Of a DNA stretch of 64,000 nucleotides, positions 10,617 through 21,239 are shown one piece after another; within the stretch, counting starts at the first letter, position 1, and the number at the start of each line of letters is the position of its first letter. A program made the translations under genes and the position numbers. The DNA comes from Phyto melanocephala. Taxonomy: Eukaryota; Arthropoda; Insecta; Diptera; Rhinophoridae. The notes beneath the pieces were generated by a model. The model saw nothing but the letters and a program-made list of their open reading frames with translations, was not told where the DNA came from and did not search any database. The stretch is from assembly GCA_941918925.1 (NCBI GenBank), contig OW799233.1, positions 76,077,797 through 76,141,796 of the forward strand, in the 5' to 3' direction.

Positions 10617-13600
10617 TTAACTTCGAATATCCTTTGCATGATAAGTTCCTACGCGACCGTCAACATCTTCAAGAACATAATAGCAATTTCCAACCTTTTC
10701 TTTAACCTTGGCTTTAATAAATTTAGGACCTAGTTTTGCATTAAATTTTTTCTCGGCGTCACTCTGTGCAAAATTTCTTCTAAATACCTCTGAGCCGACT
10801 GTATACTCTATAGGTCTAGCTCGTAAATTATATTGGTTTGCATTAGTTTTGTAAGCCTTTTCCAGATTCTTTTTGACTGTGTTTCGTAACAACGCAAGAT
10901 GATCATCCCTTTCTACCTCTATTTGAGGCTCATTAATGGAACTCAAATTTCTTAGTAATTGATAGGACCTTCCATGAGTAACCGTGTCAAACCCATATAG
11001 CACGTGATACGGACTAACTCCAGTAGCTTGATGCGTAGAATTTCGTAAGGCGCAACTAATAGCCTGAATATTCTTGTCCCAATCTCGCTGGTCTTTTTTA
11101 AGATATGCTCGAATGGCTGCTATTATGGAACGATTAACCCGCTCTGCGGCGTTGCTTTGAGGAGAATAAAGCGCCGTATAAACATGATTAACCCCATATT
11201 TCTTTAAAAATGCATTAAATTCTGCTGCTTTAAACTGTGATCCGTTATCAGTGATTATGGTTTCGGGTATGCCATAGGTAAAGAAAATATTTGTTTCAAT
11301 AAATTCAGTGATCTTTGAAGAGCAAAATTTTTTTAAGAGTCCGAGCCAATGAAACTTGCTAAAATGATCTAAAACTATCAGTAACCCAATATATCCATTT
11401 TTGCTTCGGGGGTAAGGGCCTAAAATATCTACGTATATCCGTTGGAAAGGTCTCTCCGTTACTGCCATTTTACCCATTTCTGGCTTAAGTATACAGTTTG
11501 TAGCCTTGGTAGTTTTGCAGACTTCACATTTCTGTACATATTCGCGCACATCAGTTACCAGGCCGGGCCAAAAGAAATTCCTACGTACCCGTTCTACGGT
11601 TTTTGCAATTCCTCCGTGAGATGCTAATACAAGGTCATGGCACCGTTTTATAATCTCCGCTCTTAAGGCTTTCGGAATCCATAATTTCCACATGTTTTGG
11701 TTTTGTTCGTCTACTCCTGTGCTATGTTTTGTACGAATATAAACAAAATTATCTATAATTCGTACATCTGGTAAATTTGACTGATTTGTCAAAATTCTTT
11801 TCTTGAGTTCAGTGTAGTCTTCATCTTCGAAATGTGGTGATTCTAAATTTATTTCCGGCTCTACTATTTCTAATGCTGCAACCTCACTTTCATACAATCT
11901 GCTTAACGCATCGGGGACAAGGTTGTCCTTCCCTTTCCTATGAGAAATTGTAAATTTATAACTCTGCAATTTTAAAGCCCACCTTGCAAGTCGGCCTTTC
12001 AAGTTTGGTTGTCGCATTAACCATACTAGACTACTATGGTCTGTAATCACCTCAAATTCATGAAGTTCTATATAACACCGAAACTTTTCTATGGCCTCTA
12101 TAGCAGCTAAGCACTCTTTTTCTGTCACAGAATAATTTCTCTGTGCAGAGTTAAGTTTTTTCGAATAATACGCTATAGGGCATTCTTGGTTATCATCATC
12201 AAGTTGTACTAACACCGCGCCAATACCAAAATTACTTGCATCGCAATGAACAAAAAATTTTCGCGTAAAATCAGGATTTTTTAATACGGGTGCTGTAGTC
12301 AATAAAATTTTTATTTTTTCAAAAGCCATCTGAGCCGCTTGGGTCCATTCAAATTTTCTTCTTTTAGCCAAAACTTCAGTTATAGGAGCTGTAACATCAG
12401 CAAAATTATCGATGAATCGCCTGTACCAGCCAGCAACTCCTATAAATCCCCTTACTTGCTTTAAGGTTTTCGGGACGGGCCAGTTTTTAATAGATTCTAT
12501 CTTTGAAGGATCGGCTGATATCCCTCCTTCCCCAATAATATATCCTAAATAATTTACTTTCTTGACACAGAACCTACTTTTCCCCATATTCAAGGTAAGA
12601 TTTGCCTTTCGGAATTGTTCAGCCAAACGGACTAAAGTAGCTAAATGAGTTTCGAACGAATCTGACACAACGCACACATCATCCAGGTATCCAAATACAC
12701 AGGTTCTCAGATCGGGAGGAATTATTTCGTCCATAAGACGACACATCGTCTGTGGAGCGTTACATAATCCAAATGGCATCACAGTAAACTGGTAAAGTGG
12801 ACGACCTGGAATTGTGAACGCTGTTATTGGTTTCGAATTTTCCTCAAGTTCAATTTGCCAATAGGCATCTTTGAGATCTATTTTAGAAATGATATTGGCT
12901 TTTGGCAATCTGGAAAAGATTCCTGATATACTAGGCAAGGGATAGGCGTCTTTACGGGTAACTTCATTGATTTTTCGCGCATCCAAACAGAGCCTAACTT
13001 TTCCCGGTTTCACTACCAACCTCATAGGAGAGCTCCATGCACTAGAGCTTGGCTCGATTACCTTTAAACTTAACATCCTATCCACTTCTGCATATAAAAG
13101 TTTCTCGACTGCTGGTGACACGGGATAGTACCTCTGTTTTATGGGTTTGGAATTTATAACTTCAATTTCATGTCTAATTAGTGAAGTTCTACCTAAGCCC
13201 TGTTTTCCAAAATTAGGGAACAGCAATTTAACTGCTTCTAACTGCTGTTTCTGTAGCTGACTTAAAGGATAAAATTCATCATCTAATTCGGTTTTTGGAT
13301 CCAAAGTAATACTTGAAAGGACACCGTCTATTAAATTAAACATTTTCCAAAAATCTATGCCTAAAATTAATCGGGTGTCTAGTGAAGGTACAATAAACAG
13401 TCGTATTTGCTTAGTCGTATTTTTATACGATATATCAACTAAGACTTCACCTAATACTTCCTGCATTTTTCCATCTGCAGTTTTAACAGTAGACTTAATA
13501 AATTTAAATCCTGGTAACCTTGAAAAATCCTCTCTGGCCAAATCTTTTCCAATGCAACTAATGTTTGCCCCCGAATCGAGTAAACCTAACTCACTTTTGT

Positions 13601-14249
13601 TTAAAATATTTACTTTAGCGTAAAATCTTCCATCGATTTCATTGCTCAATATGGAGGAAATAAATAAACGTTTTGTTTTTAAAATTTGTCTGTAGTGGTT
13701 ACGCATTCGCACAGTAGAGCGGCGATATTTTTTCCGAATTTCGGGAGTTAGTGTTATATCGTTAAATAAATTTTCGCGAGTCTTTATATAATTTCTTAGC
13801 CTTTCATGATATGGTCGAATATTAGCCAAATTAATATGTTTATTATCTTCACCCATACTGTTACACCTTTCTTTGACTTTACGATTAGACTCGTATTCGG
13901 TTTTTTCATTATTATCCGAGGTAGAATCTTTATACCCTATTTTCGGAAAATTGTCGCTATTGATTTTATTATGTTTTATATTATGTTCATATTCCGGTAT
14001 GTTTTCCAAATCATTAATTAGGTGGTCGTTTTCTATAGTTAAATCATTTTTATGATTATCGAAATACGGGTTGGTGGTCGGGTTTCTGATAGACGTATTT
14101 TGACAGTCTTTTACTTTGGGGACATTTTGATGTTTCGGGATGCCCCCTTCTGAAAGTTTCCCGAGTACTTTTGACACTGTCCACACTGTGGCTTGTAGAC
14201 ATTCTTCGTGCCACACCCATAGCAAAAAATTTGTCGTTCCTTGAGACAC
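10617..14249 (-). CDS. pol: Pol polyprotein: protease, reverse transcriptase, RNase H, integrase
   Basis: This 1210-residue open frame carries a complete gypsy Pol. In order: retropepsin with LLDSGANIS (Asp about 225); reverse transcriptase with KIDLKDAYWQIELEE, MPFGLCNAP and the YLDD catalytic motif at about 521-524; RNase H starting at FFVHCDASNFGIGAVL (Asp about 670) with TEKECLA and TDHSSLVW; integrase with an HHCC zinc site (H871, H878, C908, C911) and a DD35E core (D941 in YVDILGPY, D1001 in ITDNGSQF, E1036 in QSNAAERVNR); then a GPY/F-like tail near LGPKFIKAKVKEKVGNCYYV. All catalytic residues are present and there is no internal stop. The frame overlaps gag by 139 nt in the -1 register, so expression by -1 frameshifting is likely; the first Met is a convention. 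The true start of the overlap product is unknown. Confidence 0.95.
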   Translation of the reverse strand: MSQGTTNFLLWVWHEECLQATVWTVSKVLGKLSEGGIPKHQNVPKVKDCQNTSIRNPTTNPYFDNHKNDLTIENDHLINDLENIPEYEHNIKHNKINSDNFPKIGYKDSTSDNNEKTEYESNRKVKERCNSMGEDNKHINLANIRPYHERLRNYIKTRENLFNDITLTPEIRKKYRRSTVRMRNHYRQILKTKRLFISSILSNEIDGRFYAKVNILNKSELGLLDSGANISCIGKDLAREDFSRLPGFKFIKSTVKTADGKMQEVLGEVLVDISYKNTTKQIRLFIVPSLDTRLILGIDFWKMFNLIDGVLSSITLDPKTELDDEFYPLSQLQKQQLEAVKLLFPNFGKQGLGRTSLIRHEIEVINSKPIKQRYYPVSPAVEKLLYAEVDRMLSLKVIEPSSSAWSSPMRLVVKPGKVRLCLDARKINEVTRKDAYPLPSISGIFSRLPKANIISKIDLKDAYWQIELEENSKPITAFTIPGRPLYQFTVMPFGLCNAPQTMCRLMDEIIPPDLRTCVFGYLDDVCVVSDSFETHLATLVRLAEQFRKANLTLNMGKSRFCVKKVNYLGYIIGEGGISADPSKIESIKNWPVPKTLKQVRGFIGVAGWYRRFIDNFADVTAPITEVLAKRRKFEWTQAAQMAFEKIKILLTTAPVLKNPDFTRKFFVHCDASNFGIGAVLVQLDDDNQECPIAYYSKKLNSAQRNYSVTEKECLAAIEAIEKFRCYIELHEFEVITDHSSLVWLMRQPNLKGRLARWALKLQSYKFTISHRKGKDNLVPDALSRLYESEVAALEIVEPEINLESPHFEDEDYTELKKRILTNQSNLPDVRIIDNFVYIRTKHSTGVDEQNQNMWKLWIPKALRAEIIKRCHDLVLASHGGIAKTVERVRRNFFWPGLVTDVREYVQKCEVCKTTKATNCILKPEMGKMAVTERPFQRIYVDILGPYPRSKNGYIGLLIVLDHFSKFHWLGLLKKFCSSKITEFIETNIFFTYGIPETIITDNGSQFKAAEFNAFLKKYGVNHVYTALYSPQSNAAERVNRSIIAAIRAYLKKDQRDWDKNIQAISCALRNSTHQATGVSPYHVLYGFDTVTHGRSYQLLRNLSSINEPQIEVERDDHLALLRNTVKKNLEKAYKTNANQYNLRARPIEYTVGSEVFRRNFAQSDAEKKFNAKLGPKFIKAKVKEKVGNCYYVLEDVDGRVGTYHAKDIRS
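14111..14249 (-). promoter_or_regulatory. gag-pol overlap, presumed -1 frameshift zone
   Basis: Pol is open in the -1 frame relative to gag for at least 139 nt before the gag stop. Runs on the sense strand that could favour slipping are AAATTTTTT (about 14225-14233) and AAGGGGGC (about 14142-14149). Neither matches X_XXY_YYZ in the gag frame exactly, so the slip site is unresolved. Confidence 0.5.
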
Positions 14250-15736
14250 ATATCCCAGAAATGTCCTTCCTCATCGCAGTTCCAGCAGGTTAAAATTTTT
14301 TCTGTCTGTGAGATCGCATTAACCGAATTCGTGATGTTTTCCTTCTGATTAAAATCAATATCATGTAACTTGCTTGGCTCCTCAGTCCACTCGAGCGACG
14401 CAACGCGTCTATTGTTATTTAGATTTATATTTGGTTTAGGATATTGATATCTTCTAAATGATTCATCATGAAACAAGTTTTCTCTCATCTGGGAAAGTTT
14501 ACGAAGATGTGCCACTGAACGAATTGGCACATATAGTAATTCATGACGAATTTCAGGGCGCAAATTGTGTTTCATAATATCAACCAATTCATCGTCATCA
14601 ATTCGATACACCCCTATTCTATCCACAATTTCCAATATGGCCTCATAGAAAGACTCAAATGACTCTGACGGCTTCTGTTTCCGATTACGCAGTTCTTCGC
14701 GTAGCTCAAATTGATTCCTACTATCCTTATAGTTATACCGTAATGCTGAACAAAATGTTTCCCACGTAATTACTTCTACCTGCTTACGGAAACGCCAAAA
14801 CCATTCCCTGGCTTTACCCGTAAGTAAAATGTTTAAATTCCTACACACAAGCTCGAAATTGCCGTTAAAAGTTTCATTCGTTAGACAACGAATACGGTAG
14901 AGGAATTCTTCACAGCGCAAACCTAATGATGAACCATCAAAACGAACGTTCCAACTTTGAATTATGTTAGTAACTTTATCGGGACTTAAATTAAACGGAT
15001 TTGCAAGAGAACTATTAAGAGGCGGAGTTGGAGGCAAACTGCGTGGAAAATCTAAATTCCGCACAACATTTGGTAGAACACCACTTGCTACTGCTGGTTG
15101 TCGTGGCAGAGATGCCGAACTATTAAAATTGAGATTCGCTAACGCTCTAGTCACTGCTGATTCTACCATTTGTGAAATTTGAGACGTATCTACTTGCCTA
15201 GTGCGATTTCTATTAAGTTGACGAGGTCTCCCTGCCTGCCTTCTGTTAGAATTTTGTGACGAATTGTGAATATTTGATGTGTTAGAAAAATGAATATTAT
15301 CCAAATCTAAAGCCGGTAATTGGTTAGAATCCGAAGTAAGGGGTGCTATATTCGGTTCAGCATTGACTACCTCATTGTCGTTATTTCCTATGCTTCGACC
15401 TGTTATCATAGATTGCATATTACAACTGCGGGTAACTGGTCGATTTGCGACCCCCCTACTATTAGCAGAGTGAGCTGTTTTTGCTCTTTTGGTATTATCA
15501 TTACCCGGAGGCCCCAGATCTCTTTTGTGGCACAATTTCCTACAATTTGGACATTCCGTGGAGGTTTCTAACCAACTTAGAATGCAATCCCTATGAAAGG
15601 TGTGCTTACACAATGTTTGTAAGGTGTCTGGGCTGCTAGACAGACTTAACTCACAAACAGAACAAGCAAGGCCAATGGCATCTTCCAAAGCCGAAGGTAT
15701 ATTCTCATTACTATTAGTCACAACCATTTCTATCAA
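14111..15736 (-). CDS. gag: Gag with an N-terminal RING-H2 finger and C-terminal zinc knuckle
   Basis: 541 residues. Residues 25-65 form a canonical C3H2C3 RING-H2 finger: C25-x2-C28-x14-C43-x1-H45-x2-H48-x2-C51-x10-C62-x2-C65, with hydrophobic and Trp residues after C51 (CILSWLE) as in E3 ubiquitin ligases. A polar, Asn/Ser-rich linker follows. Then comes a capsid-like region (about 270-420) with EWFWRFRKQV and a REELRNRKQKPSESFESFYEA-type retrotransposon-Gag block. A CX2CX4HX4C knuckle lies at 484-497, followed by an unusual CX2CX9CX2C cluster at 505-521. The start Met at 15736 gives the RING about 24 residues of leader. Ligase activity is inferred from the motif only. Confidence 0.93.
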   Translation of the reverse strand: MIEMVVTNSNENIPSALEDAIGLACSVCELSLSSSPDTLQTLCKHTFHRDCILSWLETSTECPNCRKLCHKRDLGPPGNDNTKRAKTAHSANSRGVANRPVTRSCNMQSMITGRSIGNNDNEVVNAEPNIAPLTSDSNQLPALDLDNIHFSNTSNIHNSSQNSNRRQAGRPRQLNRNRTRQVDTSQISQMVESAVTRALANLNFNSSASLPRQPAVASGVLPNVVRNLDFPRSLPPTPPLNSSLANPFNLSPDKVTNIIQSWNVRFDGSSLGLRCEEFLYRIRCLTNETFNGNFELVCRNLNILLTGKAREWFWRFRKQVEVITWETFCSALRYNYKDSRNQFELREELRNRKQKPSESFESFYEAILEIVDRIGVYRIDDDELVDIMKHNLRPEIRHELLYVPIRSVAHLRKLSQMRENLFHDESFRRYQYPKPNINLNNNRRVASLEWTEEPSKLHDIDFNQKENITNSVNAISQTEKILTCWNCDEEGHFWDMCLKERQIFCYGCGTKNVYKPQCGQCQKYSGNFQKGASRNIKMSPK

Positions 15737-15787
15737 TTCAAATATTTAATATTTTGCGTATAAGTAAAAAGTTAAGTTAAAATTTGA

Positions 15788-15825
<38 letters not shown>

Positions 15826-16432
15826 GTATGAAATCAGTATCTATATTCTTTGATAAATTCCTTTAAGGTGGCAAAAGAGTGAGATAATAATAAAAAATAA
15901 TGAACCCACTAATTGCAAAAACTATGGAGGAAAATTTGGTCTATGAATATTTGAACTTCACACTTGGTGATAGAAAGAACCTTGTAGGAGTTCATCCGTA
16001 ATTCGAAGACAAAACGTGCTTTAAGTAGCACTATTTGTGATCCGTCAAAATGAATTAACTCTTACATGAACCTTATAATCAACAAATATGTATTCTATTT
16101 TAGGTTTTAACACCCATAATAGCCTCAAAAAGAAATTCCAGGGCGCCAAACGGTCGAAATCTACTCGTGCCTTTATCGACAAGTAGTCGAGTTCCTGTAA
16201 GGATCTAAAAGTTATTTTGAAGTCAATAGTATGAGTCCTACAACCAAAATTGCAAAAGGAATTACAGAAGTAAACTGAAAATTGAATAAATTTTTATGTA
16301 TATGTTAATCCGGAGACCCCAAGCATATTATCAGCTTGAATGATGGTATTTATTAAATGAATGACGGATTCAATTCATACAGCAGATTTTCGATAATACC
16401 TAGTGGGGCCCCACGTTGGGCGCCAAAAATTA
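15737..16432 (-). other. Untranslated leader of the RING-Gag element
   Basis: About 700 bp lie between the primer site region and the gag start, including a run of more than 30 T on the plus strand (15790-15822). No frame is recognised in it. Confidence 0.7.
16408..16425 (-). promoter_or_regulatory. Primer-binding site, tRNA-Lys type
   Basis: The minus strand reads TGGCGCCCAACGTGGGGC, matching the primer site complementary to the 3' end of tRNA-Lys(1,2), seven bases inside the 5' LTR. This fixes the element's orientation and the LTR edge. Confidence 0.93.
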
Positions 16433-19400
16433 TGTAATGTTCTGAGTGATAAAAAATGGGATTATTGTATTTCTACGATATGGGAAGACGATATTCATAG
16501 CAAAATTAGAATATAAATCTTCGACATACCATACTCCTTATAGTGAGAATTAGATCTAGTAGGACTCGTCTTTATTTTCGACTAGCAATCTAGCGGCTGG
16601 GGTGGTTCGTGGATCTTTCTCGCTAACTACTCATTACACAATTTTATTTAAAGAGTCCTTAAAGCCAATTAATTCATAAAGCGGATAACTAATATTAAAC
16701 GTATAAACCGGGCTATTTTAAAAGTGAAATTTACTTGATTTATGAGGTTGCCAATTAATGGGGATCCATTATACTTGAGGAGGTTGGTAGAAAGTTCCTC
16801 CTTCTGGCTCTAAACCCACCCTACCTTGGTTCTGGTTGCCGAAATTATTATTTATAAGAACCCCGAACTTTTATTTTTTTTTTTTTTTATCTCATCCCCT
16901 TTACCACCAAGGAAAACTCAAATCAAATTAGCACCACATCTTATGGATAAATTTTTATTGATTATAATTCTAAAATTACTGTTTTCATACTAAATTATTT
17001 CACATCAACGACTATTATATTGTTATTATTATTATGAGGATAACTTTTCATTCATTTAAAATTAAATCTTCATTTATACAAATTTTATTGATTTCATGCA
17101 ATCAAATTTATATGACAACTTACATTAAATTTAACTTGATTATAATTAAAAGTTAAATCTTCTTTTTTTTTTTTTTTAATTGATAATAATTAAAATATAT
17201 TAGTTAATTTACATTAATGACTATGTAAATCATTGTGGTAGTCATTTCTCATTTACTGGAAAGTAAATTTTTCTATATGCGATTTGATTGATTCAGAGCA
17301 ATCCCCTTTATACAAACATCGGACTTAAGATTTACTTGATTATTATTAAAAGCTAAATTTTCCATTTCAAACTATATATTAATTATAATATGTAAATTAC
17401 TTTTCATTAAGGACTATCATATTTTATTGCGAAATCAATTTTCTTTCGCTATAACATAAATTTTTAGTATATGCAACATGATCGATTTTATGCAATCACA
17501 TTAATTATGAAACACCTACAAAGGGTTAAAAACGCTGGTAAGTGGTACGTTCAATGTATGACAACTTCAACTGTTCGTAAGAAATAAAACTTCATGCAAC
17601 GAAAACGAATTGCAATTATTGTGTTTTTTATTCTTTTGTTTGTTTTGATTAACGTTCGAAATTTTTTTCTTTCAAATAAAACGATGATAACGTGTAGGTT
17701 ATCTCTTTCACGCGTTTATTAGTTAAAGCGGGGGTATTAATGATCTTAATAACACAAGGTGTAAGAATGATTGTGTGCGTTTTGTTTTTTTTTTTTTTTT
17801 ATGTTTTCTTTGTATTTCTTTATTACTGACATACAGCTTTCGGTATGTCCTCGGTTTTATAAAATAATCTACATTGTTTTGATTTTTGCTTTATTTTTAT
17901 GGTTTTTTATTTAAATTAATATCTATTTGTTTTATTTTATAATTAAGTGTTTTTATTTGGATGGAAGTTAAGTTACATAAAGTGTGTATGTCAAAATTGG
18001 AAAAGCAAATAAAGAATTTATATAATGCCAACGCGATAGCTACGTACATATATATATGTGAACATATGTAGAGTATGCCGGCCAGTATGTATGTACGTAT
18101 GTTTGTACGTATATTGGTACATGCGTTTTATACATAAATAAAGGGTCAAAACAATGTAGATTTCAAAAGCGAAACAAAAGTAAAAATCTCTGTAACATTA
18201 TAAAGGTGTTATATAGCTATTGTGTGACAATTGATTCCAATTAAATGTTTATAGAAAAGTTAATTATAATAGTTTTCGTTAGCCTAACGAATTATAGACA
18301 CCTGTACAATGTTACAGCGATCCGGACAAAATTTAAGAAAAAATGGTTACTCACCTGCACATTGAAGGCCCTCAATCCGCAGTTTCCTTATAATGATATG
18401 CCGTAGGTTTCAGCAACCGGGTTTTTTGTCATCTCTCGTAGTCCGTTGATAATATACCCTTTGTTTCAGTTTTAGTAATTATAAAACCGGGATGTATACA
18501 TATGTATGTATGTACTCACACAAATTTTTATATTTTTTTTTTAATGATTTAATTTAAAAAGGATGTCATTAATTGACTGTAAGATAATTTTCGAGTACGC
18601 GTAACAAAATTAAAACCGATTTTTCTTAAAGAAGGTAGTAACTTTTTCTTTGCTGTACGTTAACGTTGAAAATATAACTTTTTTTTCTTTTTTTTTTTTG
18701 AGAAGTTTTATTCCTTTGAACGTAAAGTGCGTAAAATTTTGGTTGTTTCTTTTTTTTTTCTTTAATAGGGTTTTTCCATGTGCTACCCTAAAGCACGAAA
18801 CGCTATAACCCTAGTAGCTGCCTCTAATTAGGAAATGTTTCCAATGTAGTATTTAATCGCCTATTTATAATTATCCCAAAATGTTGGTTGGAAGTTTGAT
18901 AACCATCACAAAAGCATGCTATAGTTGCACGATGCTGATGAAATATACGTATTAAAGATTTATTTGAATGGTTAGTCCATAAGGCATGTAACCTGCTTCC
19001 ATTCTAAACTAGAGGTTTTCTTGGTTGCGGCACTACGTTTGCTTGCTTCCTATGTGGCTTAACCGGTTTCATCAATCGAATTAAAACATTCCTAACAAAT
19101 TCAGGTATAAAGCCTCCGAGAAATATCCCGGCCAACGTTTTGAATCTAGGAGGTGATTAAGAAGGTTAACAAATTTCCTCTATTAATTAACGTTTAGGCC
19201 TTAACCAAATATTATAGAAAACATGTTACTATATATAAAGAAATTTACCTGCGATCACTTTGAACAATTTTGAGAGCAATGTGTTGCTGGCGAAAGACAA
19301 ATTTGAAAAGACCACAGACTGAGCAAAATTAACGTGTCAAGATTTTAAGGAATTCAATGTCGTCTGTTTACAGTTATTGGAAGTTTTCCCATTCCCTTTT

Positions 19401-19625
19401 CATATTCTTTCCTTATTATCTACCTTTGTCAGTTAACATTCCAGTTGGTAAAATTAATCAGCTGAGTACTCAAGGTTACCTGACTATTATCGTATTAGCA
19501 TGGGGTTAAACAATTAATGATACCAGATAAAGTTTGCACAATAATTATACTAATCAAACCCAAATTTTCTTTCATAATAACTAAAATATTTTGATTTTAT
19601 CCGTGGATCAGTGTCACACATTACA
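16433..19625 (-). repeat. 5' LTR of the RING-Gag element (3193 bp)
   Basis: Partner of 7290-10478. It carries the element's promoter by position; no TATA box could be assigned with confidence in such AT-rich sequence. GATG follows at 19626-19629. Confidence 0.93.
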
Positions 19626-19629
19626 GATG

Positions 19630-20361
19630 AGACCACATGTCTGTTGAACTTTGGACCGAAGACCACTACTTTACCCGAGAGACTCGTAGATGCAGAAATT
19701 GAGTGTTTCGTTTCTCTCTTTCGAAGTTGTCTTTCCTTTTTTTCTTTCGCTATGTTGAGGCAGTGAGGCAGTTAGAATTAATACTTGTATTTATTTTATT
19801 CTAACAAATTTCACTATTAATTAAGATTTCCCTTAATAATAAAACTTAATAAAAAATAATTTTTAAGCCACTTTGCACTTTTAAACAGATCTTTCTTCCT
19901 GTGAAGTTTCAATTAAAAAGCCTGCGATTAAATATTAATACTACCATGAAACCTCGTTTTACATTAATCTTGGCATATAAAAGCTTTTAAAGCATATGCC
20001 CGTCCTTCTCAAGCATCCTTCAAATAGATTAATAAAATATGAGTATGATAGTCTATCGATAAGGTGACAATATGAAAGTAAAGAATAGACAACGTAAAAC
20101 GTAAAAACCAGTATTTTTGTCTGTGATGGGTACGACGTTAGTGACTCTTATTAAGGGATACATTTTAAAGGGAAAATTATGGCTATTAAGTACTTGTATT
20201 CAAAAATGTAAAAAGAAGATAAATTAAGTTAGCATGTAAAACAAAAACTAACGCACCGTCATTTTGATAATGTTAGGTAATTGAAAAGATATATAAAAAA
20301 AACTATTGATATTGTATTGTCTTCGCAGATCTATCATTGTAGCTTTCAGGAAATATATACT
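19630..20361. other. AT-rich flank without recognised features
   Basis: Continuation of the pre-insertion sequence from 7285. No gene, repeat or RNA was recognised. Confidence 0.4.
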
Positions 20362-20451
20362 TTATGGGGTCGGAAATGAAAATTGTAGAAATTACAAACG
20401 GAATGACAAAGCTATATATACCCTTGTGCACCACAGGTGAAGGGTATAAAA
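20362..20451 (-). repeat. P-class repeat fragment
   Basis: Only the TATACCC end and adjacent body remain: TTTATGGGGTCGGAAATG, a CGGAATGACAAAGCTATATA segment, then CCCTTGTGCACCACAGGTGA. This matches the end of the copy at 23184. Confidence 0.65.
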
Positions 20452-21239
20452 ATAAAAAAATAAGGATATAAATAAGCATTAAATAATAGAAAATAAGAAG
20501 ACGAAGGAATAAATTGATAAAACGAAAATTATACTTTATAGAAAAGTTTATTCATAATATTTAGATATATGGATATAATAAGTTAAAAAAAAAGAAAATC
20601 TTAACACACACAATGGAAAATTTCTAGATTAGTTAACAATTTTTTTAATTTCCATGTTATTGTACTTAAAAATGTTCGATTTATTTATCTACTTACCACA
20701 CTTGTTTCCAACTCTATTGACTGCTATTTTTCTCTTTCTTTATTCTAAGGCACGAACAGTAAATGTGTAAACCAAAACGGAAAAAGAACCCCCCATTTTC
20801 GGCGAGCTACAGCCGCAGCTATCACCAGCGTACCACTTCGGTTTCCCCCTAATAAAGGGTTATCACAAGTTTGTGTTGTTTGTGGTTATATTGTTTTTTT
20901 TTTTTTGCTTTCTTCTCAAATTTGGCTAATTGTAATGGACTTCAGCCCTTACTCCATCCTTTATGTCCCTTGGTCAGACGGTTCTTCCTTCTCGCAGCTG
21001 ACGGATCTTTTTTAGCTTGCCTCGTGAGGCAACATATTTTTGTTGTTAAGGGTGTTTTAATGATTTAGCACTTCCCTTTTAAAATTATATTGCTTGTGCG
21101 CTATGTTAGCCGGTACAGGCAATGCTTTTTAAATTTTTGGAGCACTTAGTAGAATATTGGCAGGATCGCCATGTAAAAATGACAACAATTTCATGGATTA
21201 AATAAAATTCAGTAAAGTCAATACGGCTTAAACGCTTGA
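20452..21239. other. AT-rich DNA with a GC-richer patch at about 20760-21070
   Basis: On the minus strand the patch reads as a lysine- and arginine-rich stretch (RRKNRLTKGHKGWSKG) interrupted by a stop; I cannot identify it. The rest shows nothing. Confidence 0.3.

Larger units (their letters stand above)
7290..19625 (-). mobile_element. Complete Ty3/gypsy LTR retrotransposon with about 3.2-kb LTRs and a RING-Gag
   Basis: The 12,336-bp element lies on the minus strand. It is bounded by a 4-bp duplication GATG (7286-7289 and 19626-19629) and by LTRs ending TGTAATG...CATTACA. Order in sense: 5' LTR 16433-19625, tRNA-Lys primer site 16408-16425, gag 15736-14111, pol 14249-10617, 3' LTR 10478-7290. 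Neither reading frame carries a disabling lesion, and the LTRs are nearly identical by eye, so the insertion is recent and possibly competent. No env frame exists, because only 138 bp separate the pol stop from the LTR. Long LTRs with a Lys primer recall the Osvaldo/Ulysses lineage of flies; that is inference. Confidence 0.93.

Noticed and set aside
10478..10617. An env gene in the RING-Gag element
   Set aside because: Only 138 bp lie between the pol stop and the LTR, and no third frame exists.
20871..21068. A 65-codon hydrophobic frame
   Set aside because: T-run-encoded Phe stretch, no family recognised; the opposite strand reads a Lys/Arg-rich stretch just as well.
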